This document shows, piece by piece, positions 45,701 to 53,603 of a DNA stretch of 53,634 nucleotides. Both the position numbers and the translations under genes were made by a program. The DNA is from an uncultured Oscillospiraceae bacterium (GTDB taxonomy: Bacteria > Bacillota > Clostridia > Oscillospirales > Oscillospiraceae): contig CAJTWF010000015.1 in the NCBI GenBank assembly GCA_910579965.1, positions 1 through 53,634 of the forward strand, read 5' to 3'. How positions within the stretch are numbered: the first letter of the stretch is position 1; each line of letters starts with the position of its first letter. Under the pieces are notes generated by a model. That model was not told where the DNA came from, made no database searches, and was given only the letters and a program-made list of their open reading frames with translations.

Positions 45701-46413
45701 TTCCGCCGCTCCCCCGCCACATGGACCAGAAACAGGGGCAGCTTCATCATCCTGCCCGCCCGGCTGGGGTGCTTGAGCAGCCGGTGGAACCACTCCAGGC
45801 CCAGCTTCTGGAAGATCACCGGGGCCCGCTGGACCTGACCGGAGAACACGTCCAGGCACCCCCCCAGGCCGATGAGCAGGCGGGCTCCCGTGTCCGGCCC
45901 GTTCTTCTTCATCCACTTCTCCTGCTTGGGCGCACCCAGGCACACGAACGCCACGTCCGCGCCGCTGGCCCGGATGGCCTCTGTCACCGGGCCGTCCTCC
46001 TGGAAGTAGCCGTCCCGGACCCCGGCGATTTTCAGCCCCGGGTACTCCCGGCGGAGGTTGTCCGCCGCCTGCTCCGCCACGCCGGGCTTGGCCCCCAGCA
46101 GAAACAGACTTTTGCCGCTCTCCGCCATGCGGGCCATCAGCGCCTTGGCGAACTCAATGCCCGGAACCCGGCCCTTCAGAGGCGTGCCCAGCATCCTGGC
46201 CCCGTAGATCACGCCGATGCCGTCGGCCAGCACCAGATCCGCGCCGTTGACCGCCGCCAGGGCCTCCGGGTCCTCCCGGCAGACCTCCACGATCTCCGGG
46301 TTGGGGGTAACCGCGTAGTGGGTCCCCTCCGTGTTCATCAGGCGCACGCCCTCTGCCACCGCCTGTTCCATGGTCATATTGTTAAAGCCGACGCCCAGCA
46401 CATGAATTCGCAT
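45697..46413 (-). CDS. WecG/TagA/CpsF-family glycosyltransferase
   Basis: A 238-residue GT26 enzyme that adds N-acetylmannosamine or related sugars to lipid-linked intermediates, as TagA does for wall teichoic acid linkage units. Visible motifs are NNMTMEQAVAEGV near 12, TPNPEIVEV near 35 (catalytic Asp/Thr region), LADGIGVIYGARMLG near 62 and FVCLGAPKQEKWM near 165. I chose the ATG at 46413 for GAGGAGG upstream; the frame extends to 46455 without an SD. Coupled to tmk. Confidence 0.88.
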   Translation of the reverse strand: MRIHVLGVGFNNMTMEQAVAEGVRLMNTEGTHYAVTPNPEIVEVCREDPEALAAVNGADLVLADGIGVIYGARMLGTPLKGRVPGIEFAKALMARMAESGKSLFLLGAKPGVAEQAADNLRREYPGLKIAGVRDGYFQEDGPVTEAIRASGADVAFVCLGAPKQEKWMKKNGPDTGARLLIGLGGCLDVFSGQVQRAPVIFQKLGLEWFHRLLKHPSRAGRMMKLPLFLVHVAGERRK

Positions 46414-46545
46414 AGGCGGCCTCCTCTCCAGATATTGGTTTACACAGTATAGCACATCTTCCCTGGCTTGTCCACGAAAAGCCGCCGGACCGGGCAGGGT
46501 CCCTTCTTTTCTTTGTGAATGCGGAAGCAGCTCACCGGCTTTCCC

Positions 46546-46554
46546 ATTATACCA
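46546..46554 (-). promoter_or_regulatory. extended -10 promoter of wecG-tmk
   Basis: Minus strand TGGTATAAT, a consensus extended -10, with no good -35. Confidence 0.45.
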
Positions 46555-46593
46555 GAAAATTTTTCCTTGTTTTTTAAGATTTTATAAATATAT

Positions 46594-47478
46594 CTATCCG
46601 TTCCGCCGCAGAAAGCGCAGCTTGGTCTCGCTGCACACCACCGCTACGAAGATCAGCGCAAACCCCAGCAGCATCCGTCCGCTGACCTGATCCCCGGCAA
46701 AGAGCACCGAGCAGAGCACCCCGAACACCGACTCCAGGGACAGGATCACCGAGGCCGAGGCGGGGTCTGACCACACCTGCCCCACGTTCTGGAACAGCAG
46801 CGCCACCGTGGTGGCCATCACCCCCAGATAGGCCAGGGGCAGCAGCACCTCCGGCCGGGTCAGGGCCTGGGCGGGGAAGGTCTCCGTCAACAGTCCGCCC
46901 ATCCAGGCGAAAATCCCGGCAAAGGCGAACTGAAACACCGTCAGCAGGTAGATGTCCTTCTCCGGGGACACCTTGGCCACCGCCACAATGTGGCTGGCGT
47001 AGAACACCGCGCACAGCAGGGTCAGCGCGTCCCCGGCGGTCACCGTCAGATCCCCGCTGAGGCTCACCAGCCCCACCCCGGTGACGCACAGCGCCGCCGC
47101 TGTCAGATTGTACCGGTCCGGCCGCACCCCAGCCAGAGCCCAGTAGAGGAAGGGCACCAGCACGCAGTACACGGCGGTCAAAAAGGCGTTCTTGGAGGGG
47201 GTGGTCAGGGCCAGACCGTAGGTCTGGATGGAGTAGGCCAGGTACAGAAAGGCCCCCATCACCGCCCCCCGCCACACGTAGTCCCGGGTGCAGCGCCGCC
47301 ACTTTTTCCCGCACACCAGTCCCAGCAGCGCCGCGCCTATGGTGAATCGGATCGCCAGCAGGTACTGCACCGGCATCTGGTCCAGGGCGTCCTTCATGAT
47401 GAAAAAGGAGCTGCCCCAGATGAAGGCCGCCATAAACAGCATGGGCTTGGCCAGTTTTCTCATGGTCTGTTCACTCAT
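46594..47478 (-). CDS. EamA/DMT-superfamily transporter
   Basis: A 294-residue membrane protein with ten hydrophobic segments in two EamA repeats. It begins FMAAFIWGSSFFIMKDALDQMPVQYLLAIRF and has the repeat-two signature NVGQVWSDPASASVILSLESVFGVLCSVLF near 235. Members export amino acids, sugars or metabolites. The substrate cannot be inferred and no neighbour helps. It is divergent from the HAD hydrolase gene. Confidence 0.88.
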   Translation of the reverse strand: MSEQTMRKLAKPMLFMAAFIWGSSFFIMKDALDQMPVQYLLAIRFTIGAALLGLVCGKKWRRCTRDYVWRGAVMGAFLYLAYSIQTYGLALTTPSKNAFLTAVYCVLVPFLYWALAGVRPDRYNLTAAALCVTGVGLVSLSGDLTVTAGDALTLLCAVFYASHIVAVAKVSPEKDIYLLTVFQFAFAGIFAWMGGLLTETFPAQALTRPEVLLPLAYLGVMATTVALLFQNVGQVWSDPASASVILSLESVFGVLCSVLFAGDQVSGRMLLGFALIFVAVVCSETKLRFLRRNG

Positions 47479-47495
47479 GTTCTCTCACCTCGTCA

Positions 47496-47525
47496 TTGCA
47501 AAAGAGCTTCTTTCTGTGGTAGAAT
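47496..47525 (+). promoter_or_regulatory. promoter of the HAD hydrolase gene
   Basis: TTGCAA, an 18-bp spacer, TAGAAT. A perfect hairpin CTCCAGGC/GCCTGGAG (47589-47608) lies in the leader, ending four bases before the ACAGGAG SD region. Confidence 0.5.
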
Positions 47526-47625
47526 AACACTAAAGTGATATAGTACCAAAGAGAAGCAAAAATGGCAAGACTTGACCGGGAAATTTTTCTCCAGGCCGGA
47601 GCCTGGAGGGACAGGAGACGCGCTT

Positions 47626-48249
47626 ATGCTGCTATTTGATCTGGACGGCACCCTCATCGACTCCAACGGCGTGTGGCTGGAGGTGGACAAGACCTTCCTG
47701 GCCCGGCGGGGCGTCCCCTACACCCAGGCCTACTACGAGGGCGTGGCCCACTCCATCCTCCCCAACTGCGCCGTGTTCACCAAGGAGTTCCTCCAGCTCT
47801 CCGAGTCCTGCGAGGAGATCATCGCGGAGTGGATGGACCTGGCCCAGGGGGCCTACGAGCAAGTCCCCCTCAAACCCTTTGTCCGGGAGTATCTGGACCG
47901 CTGCCGGGCGTCGGGCCGCCGGATGGCGGTGTTCACCGCCTGCGTGCCCGAGCACTGTCAGGCCGCCCTCACCCACCACGGCCTCCTCCCCTACTTTGAG
48001 CGGATTATCTACGCCCAGGAGCTGGGGGCGGACAAGAAGTCTCCGGCCGTGTTCCGGCAGGCGGCCCAGGCCCTGGGGGTCCCACCCCGGGAGTGCGTGC
48101 TCTTCGACGACTCCCTGGCCGCCTGCAAGGCCGCCAAGGCCGCCGGCATGACGGTGGTGGGCGTGTGGGACGAGGGCTTTCCCGGTGTCCGGGCGGACAT
48201 GCGGGAGGTGTGCGATCAGTATATTGAGAGCTTCGGGGAGCTGCTGTAG
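47626..48249 (+). CDS. HAD-superfamily hydrolase (phosphoglycolate phosphatase-like)
   Basis: A 207-residue phosphatase. The nucleophile motif is LLFDLDGTLIDSN at the N-terminus, motif II AVFTAC near 105, motif III Lys in GADKKSPAVF near 140 and motif IV CVLFDDSLAACKAAKAAGM near 160, with a helical cap between I and II. The family removes phosphate from small sugars or nucleotides. I chose the ATG at 47626 with ACAGGAG upstream; the frame from 47572 reads through the leader hairpin. DDS in motif IV is acceptable for the fold. Confidence 0.87.
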   Translation: MLLFDLDGTLIDSNGVWLEVDKTFLARRGVPYTQAYYEGVAHSILPNCAVFTKEFLQLSESCEEIIAEWMDLAQGAYEQVPLKPFVREYLDRCRASGRRMAVFTACVPEHCQAALTHHGLLPYFERIIYAQELGADKKSPAVFRQAAQALGVPPRECVLFDDSLAACKAAKAAGMTVVGVWDEGFPGVRADMREVCDQYIESFGELL

Positions 48250-48280
48250 AGAAAAACGGATGAATTGTCGAAAAAGAAAA

Positions 48281-48312
48281 ATCCAATGGGACAGCTACAT
48301 GTCCTATTGGAT
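48281..48312 (+). promoter_or_regulatory. inverted repeat between HAD and WYL genes
   Basis: ATCCAATGGGACA pairs with TGTCCTATTGGAT around GCTACA (12 of 13 pairs). A T-run comes 11 bases later, so it may be a terminator for the HAD gene. Its position 38 bases before the WYL start also allows an operator. Confidence 0.55.
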
Positions 48313-48349
48313 ATGGTATTCTTTTTTTGCAGCGTGAGGAGTGGCCGCC

Positions 48350-49306
48350 ATGCAGATTGAGCGTCTTGTGCAGATGGTTTTCTACATCGTCAACCACGGC
48401 CGTGTGACGGCCAGGGAGCTGTCTGAGTTCTTCCATGTATCCACCAAAACCATCTACCGGGATATTAACACGCTGTCCATCGCCGGAATCCCCGTCATGT
48501 CCGCCAAGGGCTCCGGCGGAGGCATCTCCCTGATGGACGGGTACACCATGGACAGGGCCATGCTCTCCGCGCAGGAGCGGCGGAGCATCTGCCAGGGGCT
48601 GCGGATATTGCAGGCCGCCCAGTTTCCCAGCGCGGAGATGGCGCTGCACAAAATCAGCGCCGTCTTCCGAAACGCCCTGGAGCCCCAATGGCTCGACGTG
48701 GATTTCTCCTGCTGGGGCGGCGATGAGGGGGAGAAAATCAAGATCTCCGATCTGCAATACGCCATTCTTAACCGGCATGTCATCGCGTTCCGCTACTTCA
48801 GCTCTGAGCTGAAAAGATCGGACAGGACCGTGGAGCCCCTGCGGCTGGCCTTCAAATCGCACGCCTGGTATATTGTCGGATACTGCCGGCGCAGGGAGGA
48901 GATCCGCATTTTCCGCCTGTCCAGGATCAAGGGGCTCCAGGTTCTGCCGGAGACCTTTGCCCGGGAGCTGCCTCCGGACTACTCCCTCACCCCCCAATGC
49001 GGAGAGGCGTGGGGCGCTCCGCCCCTGAAGCTGCGCTTCTCCCCCCAGATCGCCCACAGGCTGTATGACGAGTTTCAGGAGAGCCAGGTCCGGCTGTCTG
49101 ACGACGGCTGCTACTATGTGAGCGTCCCCTATGAGATGAACAGCTGGACCCTGCACTATCTGCTGTCCTTTGGACGGTATGTGGAGATCCTGGAGCCGGA
49201 GGCGGCCCGCGACGCATTCCGGGAGTACGCGGCCGGCATTGTCAGAATCTATGAAGAGGATACATTAAATAAGGAGGAAGCATGGAAAACGTCAAATATG
49301 TCATGA
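48350..49306 (+). CDS. WYL-domain transcriptional regulator (YafY type)
   Basis: A 318-residue regulator. The N-terminal helix-turn-helix (VTARELSEFFHVSTKTIYRDINTLSIAGIPVMSAKGSGGGISL, near 18-60) is followed by a WYL sensor domain (about 135-215; IAFRYFSSELKRSDRTVEPLRLAFKSHAWYIVGYCRRREEIRIFRLSRI) and a C-terminal WCX region. The ATG at 48350 has GTGAGGAGTG upstream. It overlaps the YciI-like gene by 25 bases, so the pair is coupled. WYL domains often bind nucleotides or nucleic acids; here the ligand is unknown. Confidence 0.9.
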   Translation: MQIERLVQMVFYIVNHGRVTARELSEFFHVSTKTIYRDINTLSIAGIPVMSAKGSGGGISLMDGYTMDRAMLSAQERRSICQGLRILQAAQFPSAEMALHKISAVFRNALEPQWLDVDFSCWGGDEGEKIKISDLQYAILNRHVIAFRYFSSELKRSDRTVEPLRLAFKSHAWYIVGYCRRREEIRIFRLSRIKGLQVLPETFARELPPDYSLTPQCGEAWGAPPLKLRFSPQIAHRLYDEFQESQVRLSDDGCYYVSVPYEMNSWTLHYLLSFGRYVEILEPEAARDAFREYAAGIVRIYEEDTLNKEEAWKTSNMS

Positions 49307-49581
49307 TAATCAAACGGGGACGGGCCTATAACAAGGTCACAAAGGCCGCCATTGAGCGGCATGTGGAGAACCTGAGAACGCAGGACGCCGCCGGGAAAAT
49401 CCAGCTCTGCGGCCCCCTCCAGGGGTATCCCGGCGTGGCGGACATGGTCATTTTCAACGTGGACAGCTTTGAGGAGGCCGAGGCCCTGTGCAAGCTGGAG
49501 CCCCTTGTGGCCGAGGGCTTTGCTACCTATACCCTTGCCACGCTCCATGTGGCCGGTAAGGACAACAACTATCTGCTGTAG
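49282..49581 (+). CDS. YciI-like small protein
   Basis: A 99-residue protein of the dimeric alpha-beta barrel YCII group. It has YVMIIKRGRAYNKVTKAAIERHVENLRTQDAAGKIQLCGPLQGYPGVADMVIFNVDSFEEAEAL, with the conserved His near residue 26 and GP near 43. Enzymatic roles in the group vary. It starts within the WYL gene, with AAGGAGG five bases upstream. It ends just before a terminator that has been duplicated on both sides of an AT-rich insert. Confidence 0.82.
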   Translation: MENVKYVMIIKRGRAYNKVTKAAIERHVENLRTQDAAGKIQLCGPLQGYPGVADMVIFNVDSFEEAEALCKLEPLVAEGFATYTLATLHVAGKDNNYLL

Positions 49582-49588
49582 CAAACCT

Positions 49589-49619
49589 GGGCGGCGTCAT
49601 TCCGACGCCGCCCAGTCTT
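49589..49619 (+). terminator. terminator after the YciI-like gene; left copy of a 25-bp direct repeat
   Basis: GGGCGGCGTC (49589-49598) pairs with GACGCCGCCC (49604-49613), followed by AGTCTTTTA. Bases 49589-49613 match 50222-50246 in 24 of 25 positions. Confidence 0.85.
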
Positions 49620-49658
49620 TTACAGCATTATTCTGTGTATACGGAAGAACTCCCGCTG

Positions 49659-49835
49659 CTACTTACCGCTGCTATCCTCCATATTCGCAAGGGCAAAGCA
49701 GATACATTGATTGATGAGCTCATTGCGGGAAATACCAATTTCATTCGCCTTTGTGTCAAGTTCCTCCAGCGTTTCCACAGATATCCGCATGGATATGACC
49801 TCTTTTTCATACTTACGCGGGATAAACTTCGGCAT
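49659..49835 (-). CDS. small ribbon-helix-helix (CopG/Arc-like) protein
   Basis: A 58-residue protein. KEVISMRISVETLEELDTKANEIGISRNELINQCICFALANME has the beta-strand and two helices of the MetJ/Arc fold, with the strand near residues 14-20. I chose the ATG at 49835 for the GGAGGCGG-type SD upstream (AGGAAGGCGGTGG). Such proteins are often antitoxins or small repressors. It lies in an AT-rich insert between two genes of normal GC, with no toxin identified beside it. Confidence 0.7.
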   Translation of the reverse strand: MPKFIPRKYEKEVISMRISVETLEELDTKANEIGISRNELINQCICFALANMEDSSGK

Positions 49836-49985
49836 GACACCACCGCCTTCCTCTTGCTTATTGTATTCTTCTCTGATATGATAAGATATATTCAAAATTA
49901 ATATACTTTTTCTATTAATTTACTTGCGTATATTAGATATCTTAAATCAAATACAAATAGCAATTATATTAAGGGGGGGCATATA

Positions 49986-50315
49986 ATGGCCGAATTTTGC
50001 CTGAGGTGCATGAATAAGATGGATGGTACGAGCTTAACCAAAGAAGACGTTATATTAGAGTTTGCGCTATGTGAAGAATGCAGCAAAGTTATGCCGTGCG
50101 TAGTCCGATATCGCACATGGCCAGAGCGCGTGATACGGAATATGCAAAAACACTGTCATATGGATTACCGCCACAACAAGAAAAATATTGATCAAATCAA
50201 TTTAGAAGATTCATACGAGCCGGACGGCGTCATTCCGACGCCGCCCGGCTGTTCTGCTGACGATTACGCCATATCCCGGTTATATATCCTCTTAACATCC
50301 TCCCTGCCCCGGTAG
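49986..50315 (+). CDS. small CxxC protein with a tail read through a terminator repeat
   Basis: A 109-residue ORF. The N-terminal 75 residues look real: AEFCLRCMNKMDG and ALCEECSKVMPC give two CxxC pairs, a likely zinc site, and AAGGGGGG precedes the ATG. From about residue 79 the frame runs into the duplicated terminator hairpin and then antisense through the end of the MFS gene (stop at 50315), so this tail is probably acquired by the insertion. Codon use is AT-rich, unlike its neighbours. Function is unknown. Confidence 0.55.
   Translation: MAEFCLRCMNKMDGTSLTKEDVILEFALCEECSKVMPCVVRYRTWPERVIRNMQKHCHMDYRHNKKNIDQINLEDSYEPDGVIPTPPGCSADDYAISRLYILLTSSLPR
50222..50249 (-). terminator. terminator after the MFS gene; right copy of the 25-bp direct repeat
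   Basis: The minus strand forms GCCGG-CGGCGTC/GACGCCG-CCGGC around GGAAT, 14 bases after the MFS stop codon. The same sequence forms the YciI terminator. Confidence 0.7.
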
Positions 50316-51526
50316 ATAAACAGATACACCGTCCCCAGAGCCCCCAGGAACGCCGCCAGAATGATCTCCCGTTCCGGGAAGAACTCCGCCAGCGCCCCTG
50401 CCGCCAGTCCGCCGGCGATGCCGCCCAGGGAGTTGAGCATCTGGAAGGTGCCGTTGAACCGGGCCCGAACCTTGTCCGGAACATAGGCCTGGGTGGCCGC
50501 GGTGCGGATGGTATAGGAGGTCACGCCCAGGACTCCGTTGACAAAGCAGGCCGCAGCCATCAGCGGAATGGGCAGGTACAGCATCCCCGCTCCCAGCAGG
50601 TTGGTGGCCGCGTAGACCGCCAGGGCAATGGCGAACTTCCGCCTCGCGGGAATGCGCACCCTATACTGGATGGCCCCGCCGATCAGCCGCCCCACCACGT
50701 CGAAGTTGCTTACAATAGCGTACAGCGTCACCGCCGCTACAGGCCAGGCCGCGTAAAGGCCGGCATTAGCCCGGAAATAGGGCAGGCGCAGGCTGTCCGC
50801 GCCGCCGCAGAAGCTGATGACCGAGAAGTACAGGGCGATCATCAGCAGCCCCCTCTCCCCCCGTATGTAGGTCATTCCCTCCCGGAAGTCCCGCCGGAAC
50901 CGTCGGAGGGTCCCCAGGCCGTTCGCGGGCGGGGCGTGGTCCATATGGGTCTCCTGGTGGCGGATTCTGCGCTCAAAGCAGGCGGCGGCGAAGAAGCAAG
51001 CCGCGTTGGCTGCAAATACAGGTCCGGCGCTGCCCAGCAGATCGTAGATGGCCGCCGCCACCGGCGTGGTCATGGCCGCGATAGGCCAGAGCATGCTGGA
51101 CACCGAGTAGGCCCGCTGGGCATTTCCCGGGGAAATGAGATTGGGATAGAAGCTGTCGTAGGCCACGGTGTACACGCCGTTAATGGCTCCCAGGGCCACG
51201 CTGCCGCACAGCAGCAGGGCGTAGTTCATCCATCCGCTTTGCAGCAGCAGATACATGAGGGCGAAGAGGCCCGCGCTGGCGTAGTCCAGGGTATAGATCA
51301 TCTTCTTTCTGCTCATTCTGTCCAGGTATGGGCCCGCCAGCAGGGGCATGACCACCATGGGCAGCTGGTAGCAGACGTGAAAGAGCATGTAGAGAAACGT
51401 GGAGCCCGTGTAGTCCAGCACCACCAGACTGATGCTGAAGCTGGCCAGGGTGGAGCCCACCATGGAGATGAAGCTTCCAATGGTGATGACCGTGAAATCA
51501 TAGGTCCACAGCTTGTTCTGAGTCAT
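50264..51526 (-). CDS. MFS transporter, drug-efflux-like
   Basis: A 420-residue major facilitator with about 12 hydrophobic segments. It has FISMVGSTLASFSISLVVLDYTGS at the start, GPYLDRMSRKKMIYTLDYASAG (motif A, D-R-x-x-R-K/R) near 65-85, and a second-half VGRLIGGAIQYRVRIPARRKF. The layout resembles multidrug and macrolide (Mef-like) exporters. Upstream are a seven-codon leader ORF and a sequence complementary to its SD, suggesting translational attenuation. The gene ends within the duplicated terminator. The substrate is not shown by sequence. Confidence 0.85.
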   Translation of the reverse strand: MTQNKLWTYDFTVITIGSFISMVGSTLASFSISLVVLDYTGSTFLYMLFHVCYQLPMVVMPLLAGPYLDRMSRKKMIYTLDYASAGLFALMYLLLQSGWMNYALLLCGSVALGAINGVYTVAYDSFYPNLISPGNAQRAYSVSSMLWPIAAMTTPVAAAIYDLLGSAGPVFAANAACFFAAACFERRIRHQETHMDHAPPANGLGTLRRFRRDFREGMTYIRGERGLLMIALYFSVISFCGGADSLRLPYFRANAGLYAAWPVAAVTLYAIVSNFDVVGRLIGGAIQYRVRIPARRKFAIALAVYAATNLLGAGMLYLPIPLMAAACFVNGVLGVTSYTIRTAATQAYVPDKVRARFNGTFQMLNSLGGIAGGLAAGALAEFFPEREIILAAFLGALGTVYLFIYRGREDVKRIYNRDMA

Positions 51527-51535
51527 GAAATGTCG

Positions 51536-51574
51536 TTCTCCTTTTCATCGTTGACGTATCAGTTCCAAGGAGAA
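51536..51574 (-). promoter_or_regulatory. SD-masking stem of the MFS gene
   Basis: On the minus strand TTCTCCTT (51574-51567) is perfectly complementary to AAGGAGAA (51543-51536), the SD of the MFS start at 51526. The anti-SD lies three bases after the stop codon of the leader ORF. Confidence 0.6.
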
Positions 51575-51577
51575 TCT

Positions 51578-51601
51578 TTAAGGCCGTGCAACGAACCGCA
51601 T
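51578..51601 (-). CDS. seven-codon leader peptide MRFVARP
   Basis: A GGAGGTGA SD sits five bases upstream of ATG 51601; the reading is MRFVARP then TAA. It is too short for a normal gene but is placed like leader peptides of erm, cat and mef attenuators. A ribosome stalled on it would cover the anti-SD and free the MFS SD. Confidence 0.55.
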   Translation of the reverse strand: MRFVARP

Positions 51602-51656
51602 ATCTGTCACCTCCGGCAGTATCTTAAAAAATAAATCTCAGGCGGAGGCCGCTGAC

Positions 51657-52289
51657 TTACGGCGGACCGGGACGAAACGTCTCCTCCTCCACCAGCACCT
51701 CCACCGCGCCGGCGGACAGCTCCGTCACCTGCTCCCGGAACGCCTCCACGTCCTGGGCCGGCAGCAGCACCGTCAGCGCCACGTCCGCGCCGAAGTCCGC
51801 GTTCTCCACCGCGCCGCCGCTCTTCTCCACCAGCAGCCGCATCCGCTCGTAGAGGCCGTAGGGGCAGCTCACCAGCAGCGACGCCCACAGGCGCATCCGG
51901 CAGAGCCCCGCCCCGTCCAGGGCCAGCTTGGCCGTGCTGCCGTAGGCCCGGGTCAGTCCCCCGGCCCCCAGAAGAATCCCGCCAAAATACCGGGTCACCA
52001 CGCACACGGCGTTGGCCACCCCCTCCTTCTGAAACACGTTGAGCATGGGCTGGCCCGCCGTTCCCTGGGGCTCGCCATCGTCGCTGTAGCGCAGCACGCC
52101 CCCCTCCCGGAGGAGATAGCACCAGCAGTGGTGCCGGGCGTCGTGGTATTTCTTCCGCACCTGCTCCACCCGCTCCCGGGCCTCCTCCTCCGTCTCCACC
52201 CGCCACACCTGGCCGATGAACCGGGACCGCTTCTCCACTAGCTCCGCCTCCCCGTACTCCCCGGGGACCAGATAGCTCTCCATATCCAT
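51657..52289 (-). CDS. YigZ/IMPACT-family protein
   Basis: A 210-residue protein. The N-terminal IMPACT domain has VEKRSRFIGQVWRVETEEEARERVEQVRKKYHDARHHCWCYLL and DDGEPQGTAGQPML near 75, then NAVCVVTRYFGGILLGAGGLTRAYGSTA near 98. The C-terminal DUF1949 (ACT-like) follows. In other organisms IMPACT proteins affect translation control. It starts one base into the stop codon of the GNAT gene (TGATG), so the two are coupled. Confidence 0.92.
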   Translation of the reverse strand: MDMESYLVPGEYGEAELVEKRSRFIGQVWRVETEEEARERVEQVRKKYHDARHHCWCYLLREGGVLRYSDDGEPQGTAGQPMLNVFQKEGVANAVCVVTRYFGGILLGAGGLTRAYGSTAKLALDGAGLCRMRLWASLLVSCPYGLYERMRLLVEKSGGAVENADFGADVALTVLLPAQDVEAFREQVTELSAGAVEVLVEEETFRPGPP

Positions 52290-52822
52290 CACTTGTCCCT
52301 CTCCCACTGGTCCCGGGTCATGAAGTAGAAGCAGGTGGGCCGGTCCGGGAAGAACTCATCCGACAGCCGCTCCGTAAAGGCGTAGGTGAAGCCCGTCTTC
52401 TCAATGACCCGCCGGGACTGGCTGTTCTCCTGGTAGTGGGTGCACCAGATCTCCTCCAGCTCCAGCTGCGTGAACCCGAACCGCAGAAGCTCCTCCACCA
52501 CCTCCGGCATGAGCCCCCTCCCCCACCAGCCCGGGTGGAGGGCGTAGCCGATCTCGGCGGCCTTTGCCTCCGGTCTGCTGCCGCTCCTGGGCTGGACGAA
52601 CCCGGCGGACCCGATCACCCGCCCAGTCTCCCGCTCCACCACGGCAAAGGTGTTGGGGACGGCAAAGACGGTGCGGATGATCTCCCGGCTCTCCTCCACG
52701 CTCTCGTGAGGCTTCCAGCCAGCGATGGGGCCCACCCGGGGATCCCGGGCGTATTCGTACAGCTCCGCCGCGTCGCTGTCCGCGAAGGGGCGCAGGGTGG
52801 TTCTCTGTGTCTCTAGCTCCAT
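52289..52822 (-). CDS. RimJ/RimL-type GNAT acetyltransferase
   Basis: A 177-residue N-acetyltransferase. It has LETQRTTLRPFADSDAAELYEYARDP at the start, the acetyl-CoA region AEIGYALHPGWWGRGLMPEVVEELLRFGF near 95-122, and NSQSRRVIEKTGF near 138. It resembles enzymes that acetylate ribosomal protein N-termini or small amines. The ATG at 52822 has GGAGG upstream; the frame continues to 53095 but overlaps the promoter and the preceding gene. First gene of a two-gene operon with yigZ. Confidence 0.9.
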   Translation of the reverse strand: MELETQRTTLRPFADSDAAELYEYARDPRVGPIAGWKPHESVEESREIIRTVFAVPNTFAVVERETGRVIGSAGFVQPRSGSRPEAKAAEIGYALHPGWWGRGLMPEVVEELLRFGFTQLELEEIWCTHYQENSQSRRVIEKTGFTYAFTERLSDEFFPDRPTCFYFMTRDQWERDK

Positions 52823-52861
52823 GGAAACCTCCGATGGGGCGGTCCGCCCCTGTTTTTCCTT

Positions 52862-52890
52862 ATTATAGACCCGGCGGGCCGTTCTGTCAA
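52862..52890 (-). promoter_or_regulatory. consensus promoter of the GNAT-yigZ operon
   Basis: Minus strand: TTGACA (52890-52885), a 17-bp spacer, TATAAT (52867-52862), all positions matching. The -35 overlaps the stop codon of the ferredoxin gene. Confidence 0.8.
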
Positions 52891-53603
52891 ACCGTTTGCC
52901 GGGAATCGAGGGCTCTGTTCTGCTTGATGACCCGGCGGCCCAGCAGAGTGACAGCCTGCCGGGGGCACAGATTGGCGCAGCGGTAGCACATGGTACACCG
53001 GTCCCCCGCCGCCGCCTTCCCACTCTGCATGGAGATATTGTGCATCGGGCAGGCCCTCTCGCACAGGCCACAGCCCACGCACCTGCCGGCGTCAATTTTC
53101 AGTCTGTCCGTATACCGCTGCGTCCTTTGAGAAAAATACAGCCTCTGGCCCAGCAGGCCCGCCAGATGGGCCAGAGGCCCCAGTCCCTCCCGGGGCGGGG
53201 ATCCGCTCCGAATCCGCGCGGCCGCCTTACGGACCTTCTCCGCCGCCTCTGCCGCCAGAATCCTGTCCTTTTCGTCTGTACGCTTAAGCAGCTTTACATC
53301 ACAGATACTATCTGGCATTTTCAGGTGCAGCCCGCCAATAATGGACGCCCCCTGCCTCTCCAGCAGCCGCGCCAGGATCCCCGCGCCGTCCCCGCTGAAC
53401 AGGCCCATGGTGGCCAGGACAAACACCCTCTTCCCCGCCCATATATCCCGGTGGTCCAGGATGTTGTCCCGGAGGATTTTGGGGATATTGCTGTACTGCA
53501 CCGGATAGCCGACGGCGATCTCGCGGCTGCGGCGGACCGCGTCAAGCGCCGCTCTGTCCTCAATGGAGTAGGGACCCTCGCCCAATGCCATTAAGTTAAC
53601 CAA
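52887..53603 (-). CDS. EFR1-type flavodoxin-ferredoxin protein, 5' end unresolved at window edge
   Basis: At least 238 residues. The N-terminal part has flavodoxin-like features (AVGYPVQYSNIPKILRDNI, VFVLATMGLFSGDGAGI). The C-terminal part has two 4Fe-4S motifs, CVGCGLCERACP and CTMCYRCANLCP, near residues 174 and 203. This is the EFR1-family electron carrier of anaerobes. The usual FMN-binding GTGN loop is not present. The frame stays open to the window end (53634), so the true start may lie outside, or the 5' end is damaged. The TTG at 53603 is the listed start and has no clear SD. Confidence 0.8.
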   Translation of the reverse strand: MVNLMALGEGPYSIEDRAALDAVRRSREIAVGYPVQYSNIPKILRDNILDHRDIWAGKRVFVLATMGLFSGDGAGILARLLERQGASIIGGLHLKMPDSICDVKLLKRTDEKDRILAAEAAEKVRKAAARIRSGSPPREGLGPLAHLAGLLGQRLYFSQRTQRYTDRLKIDAGRCVGCGLCERACPMHNISMQSGKAAAGDRCTMCYRCANLCPRQAVTLLGRRVIKQNRALDSRQTV

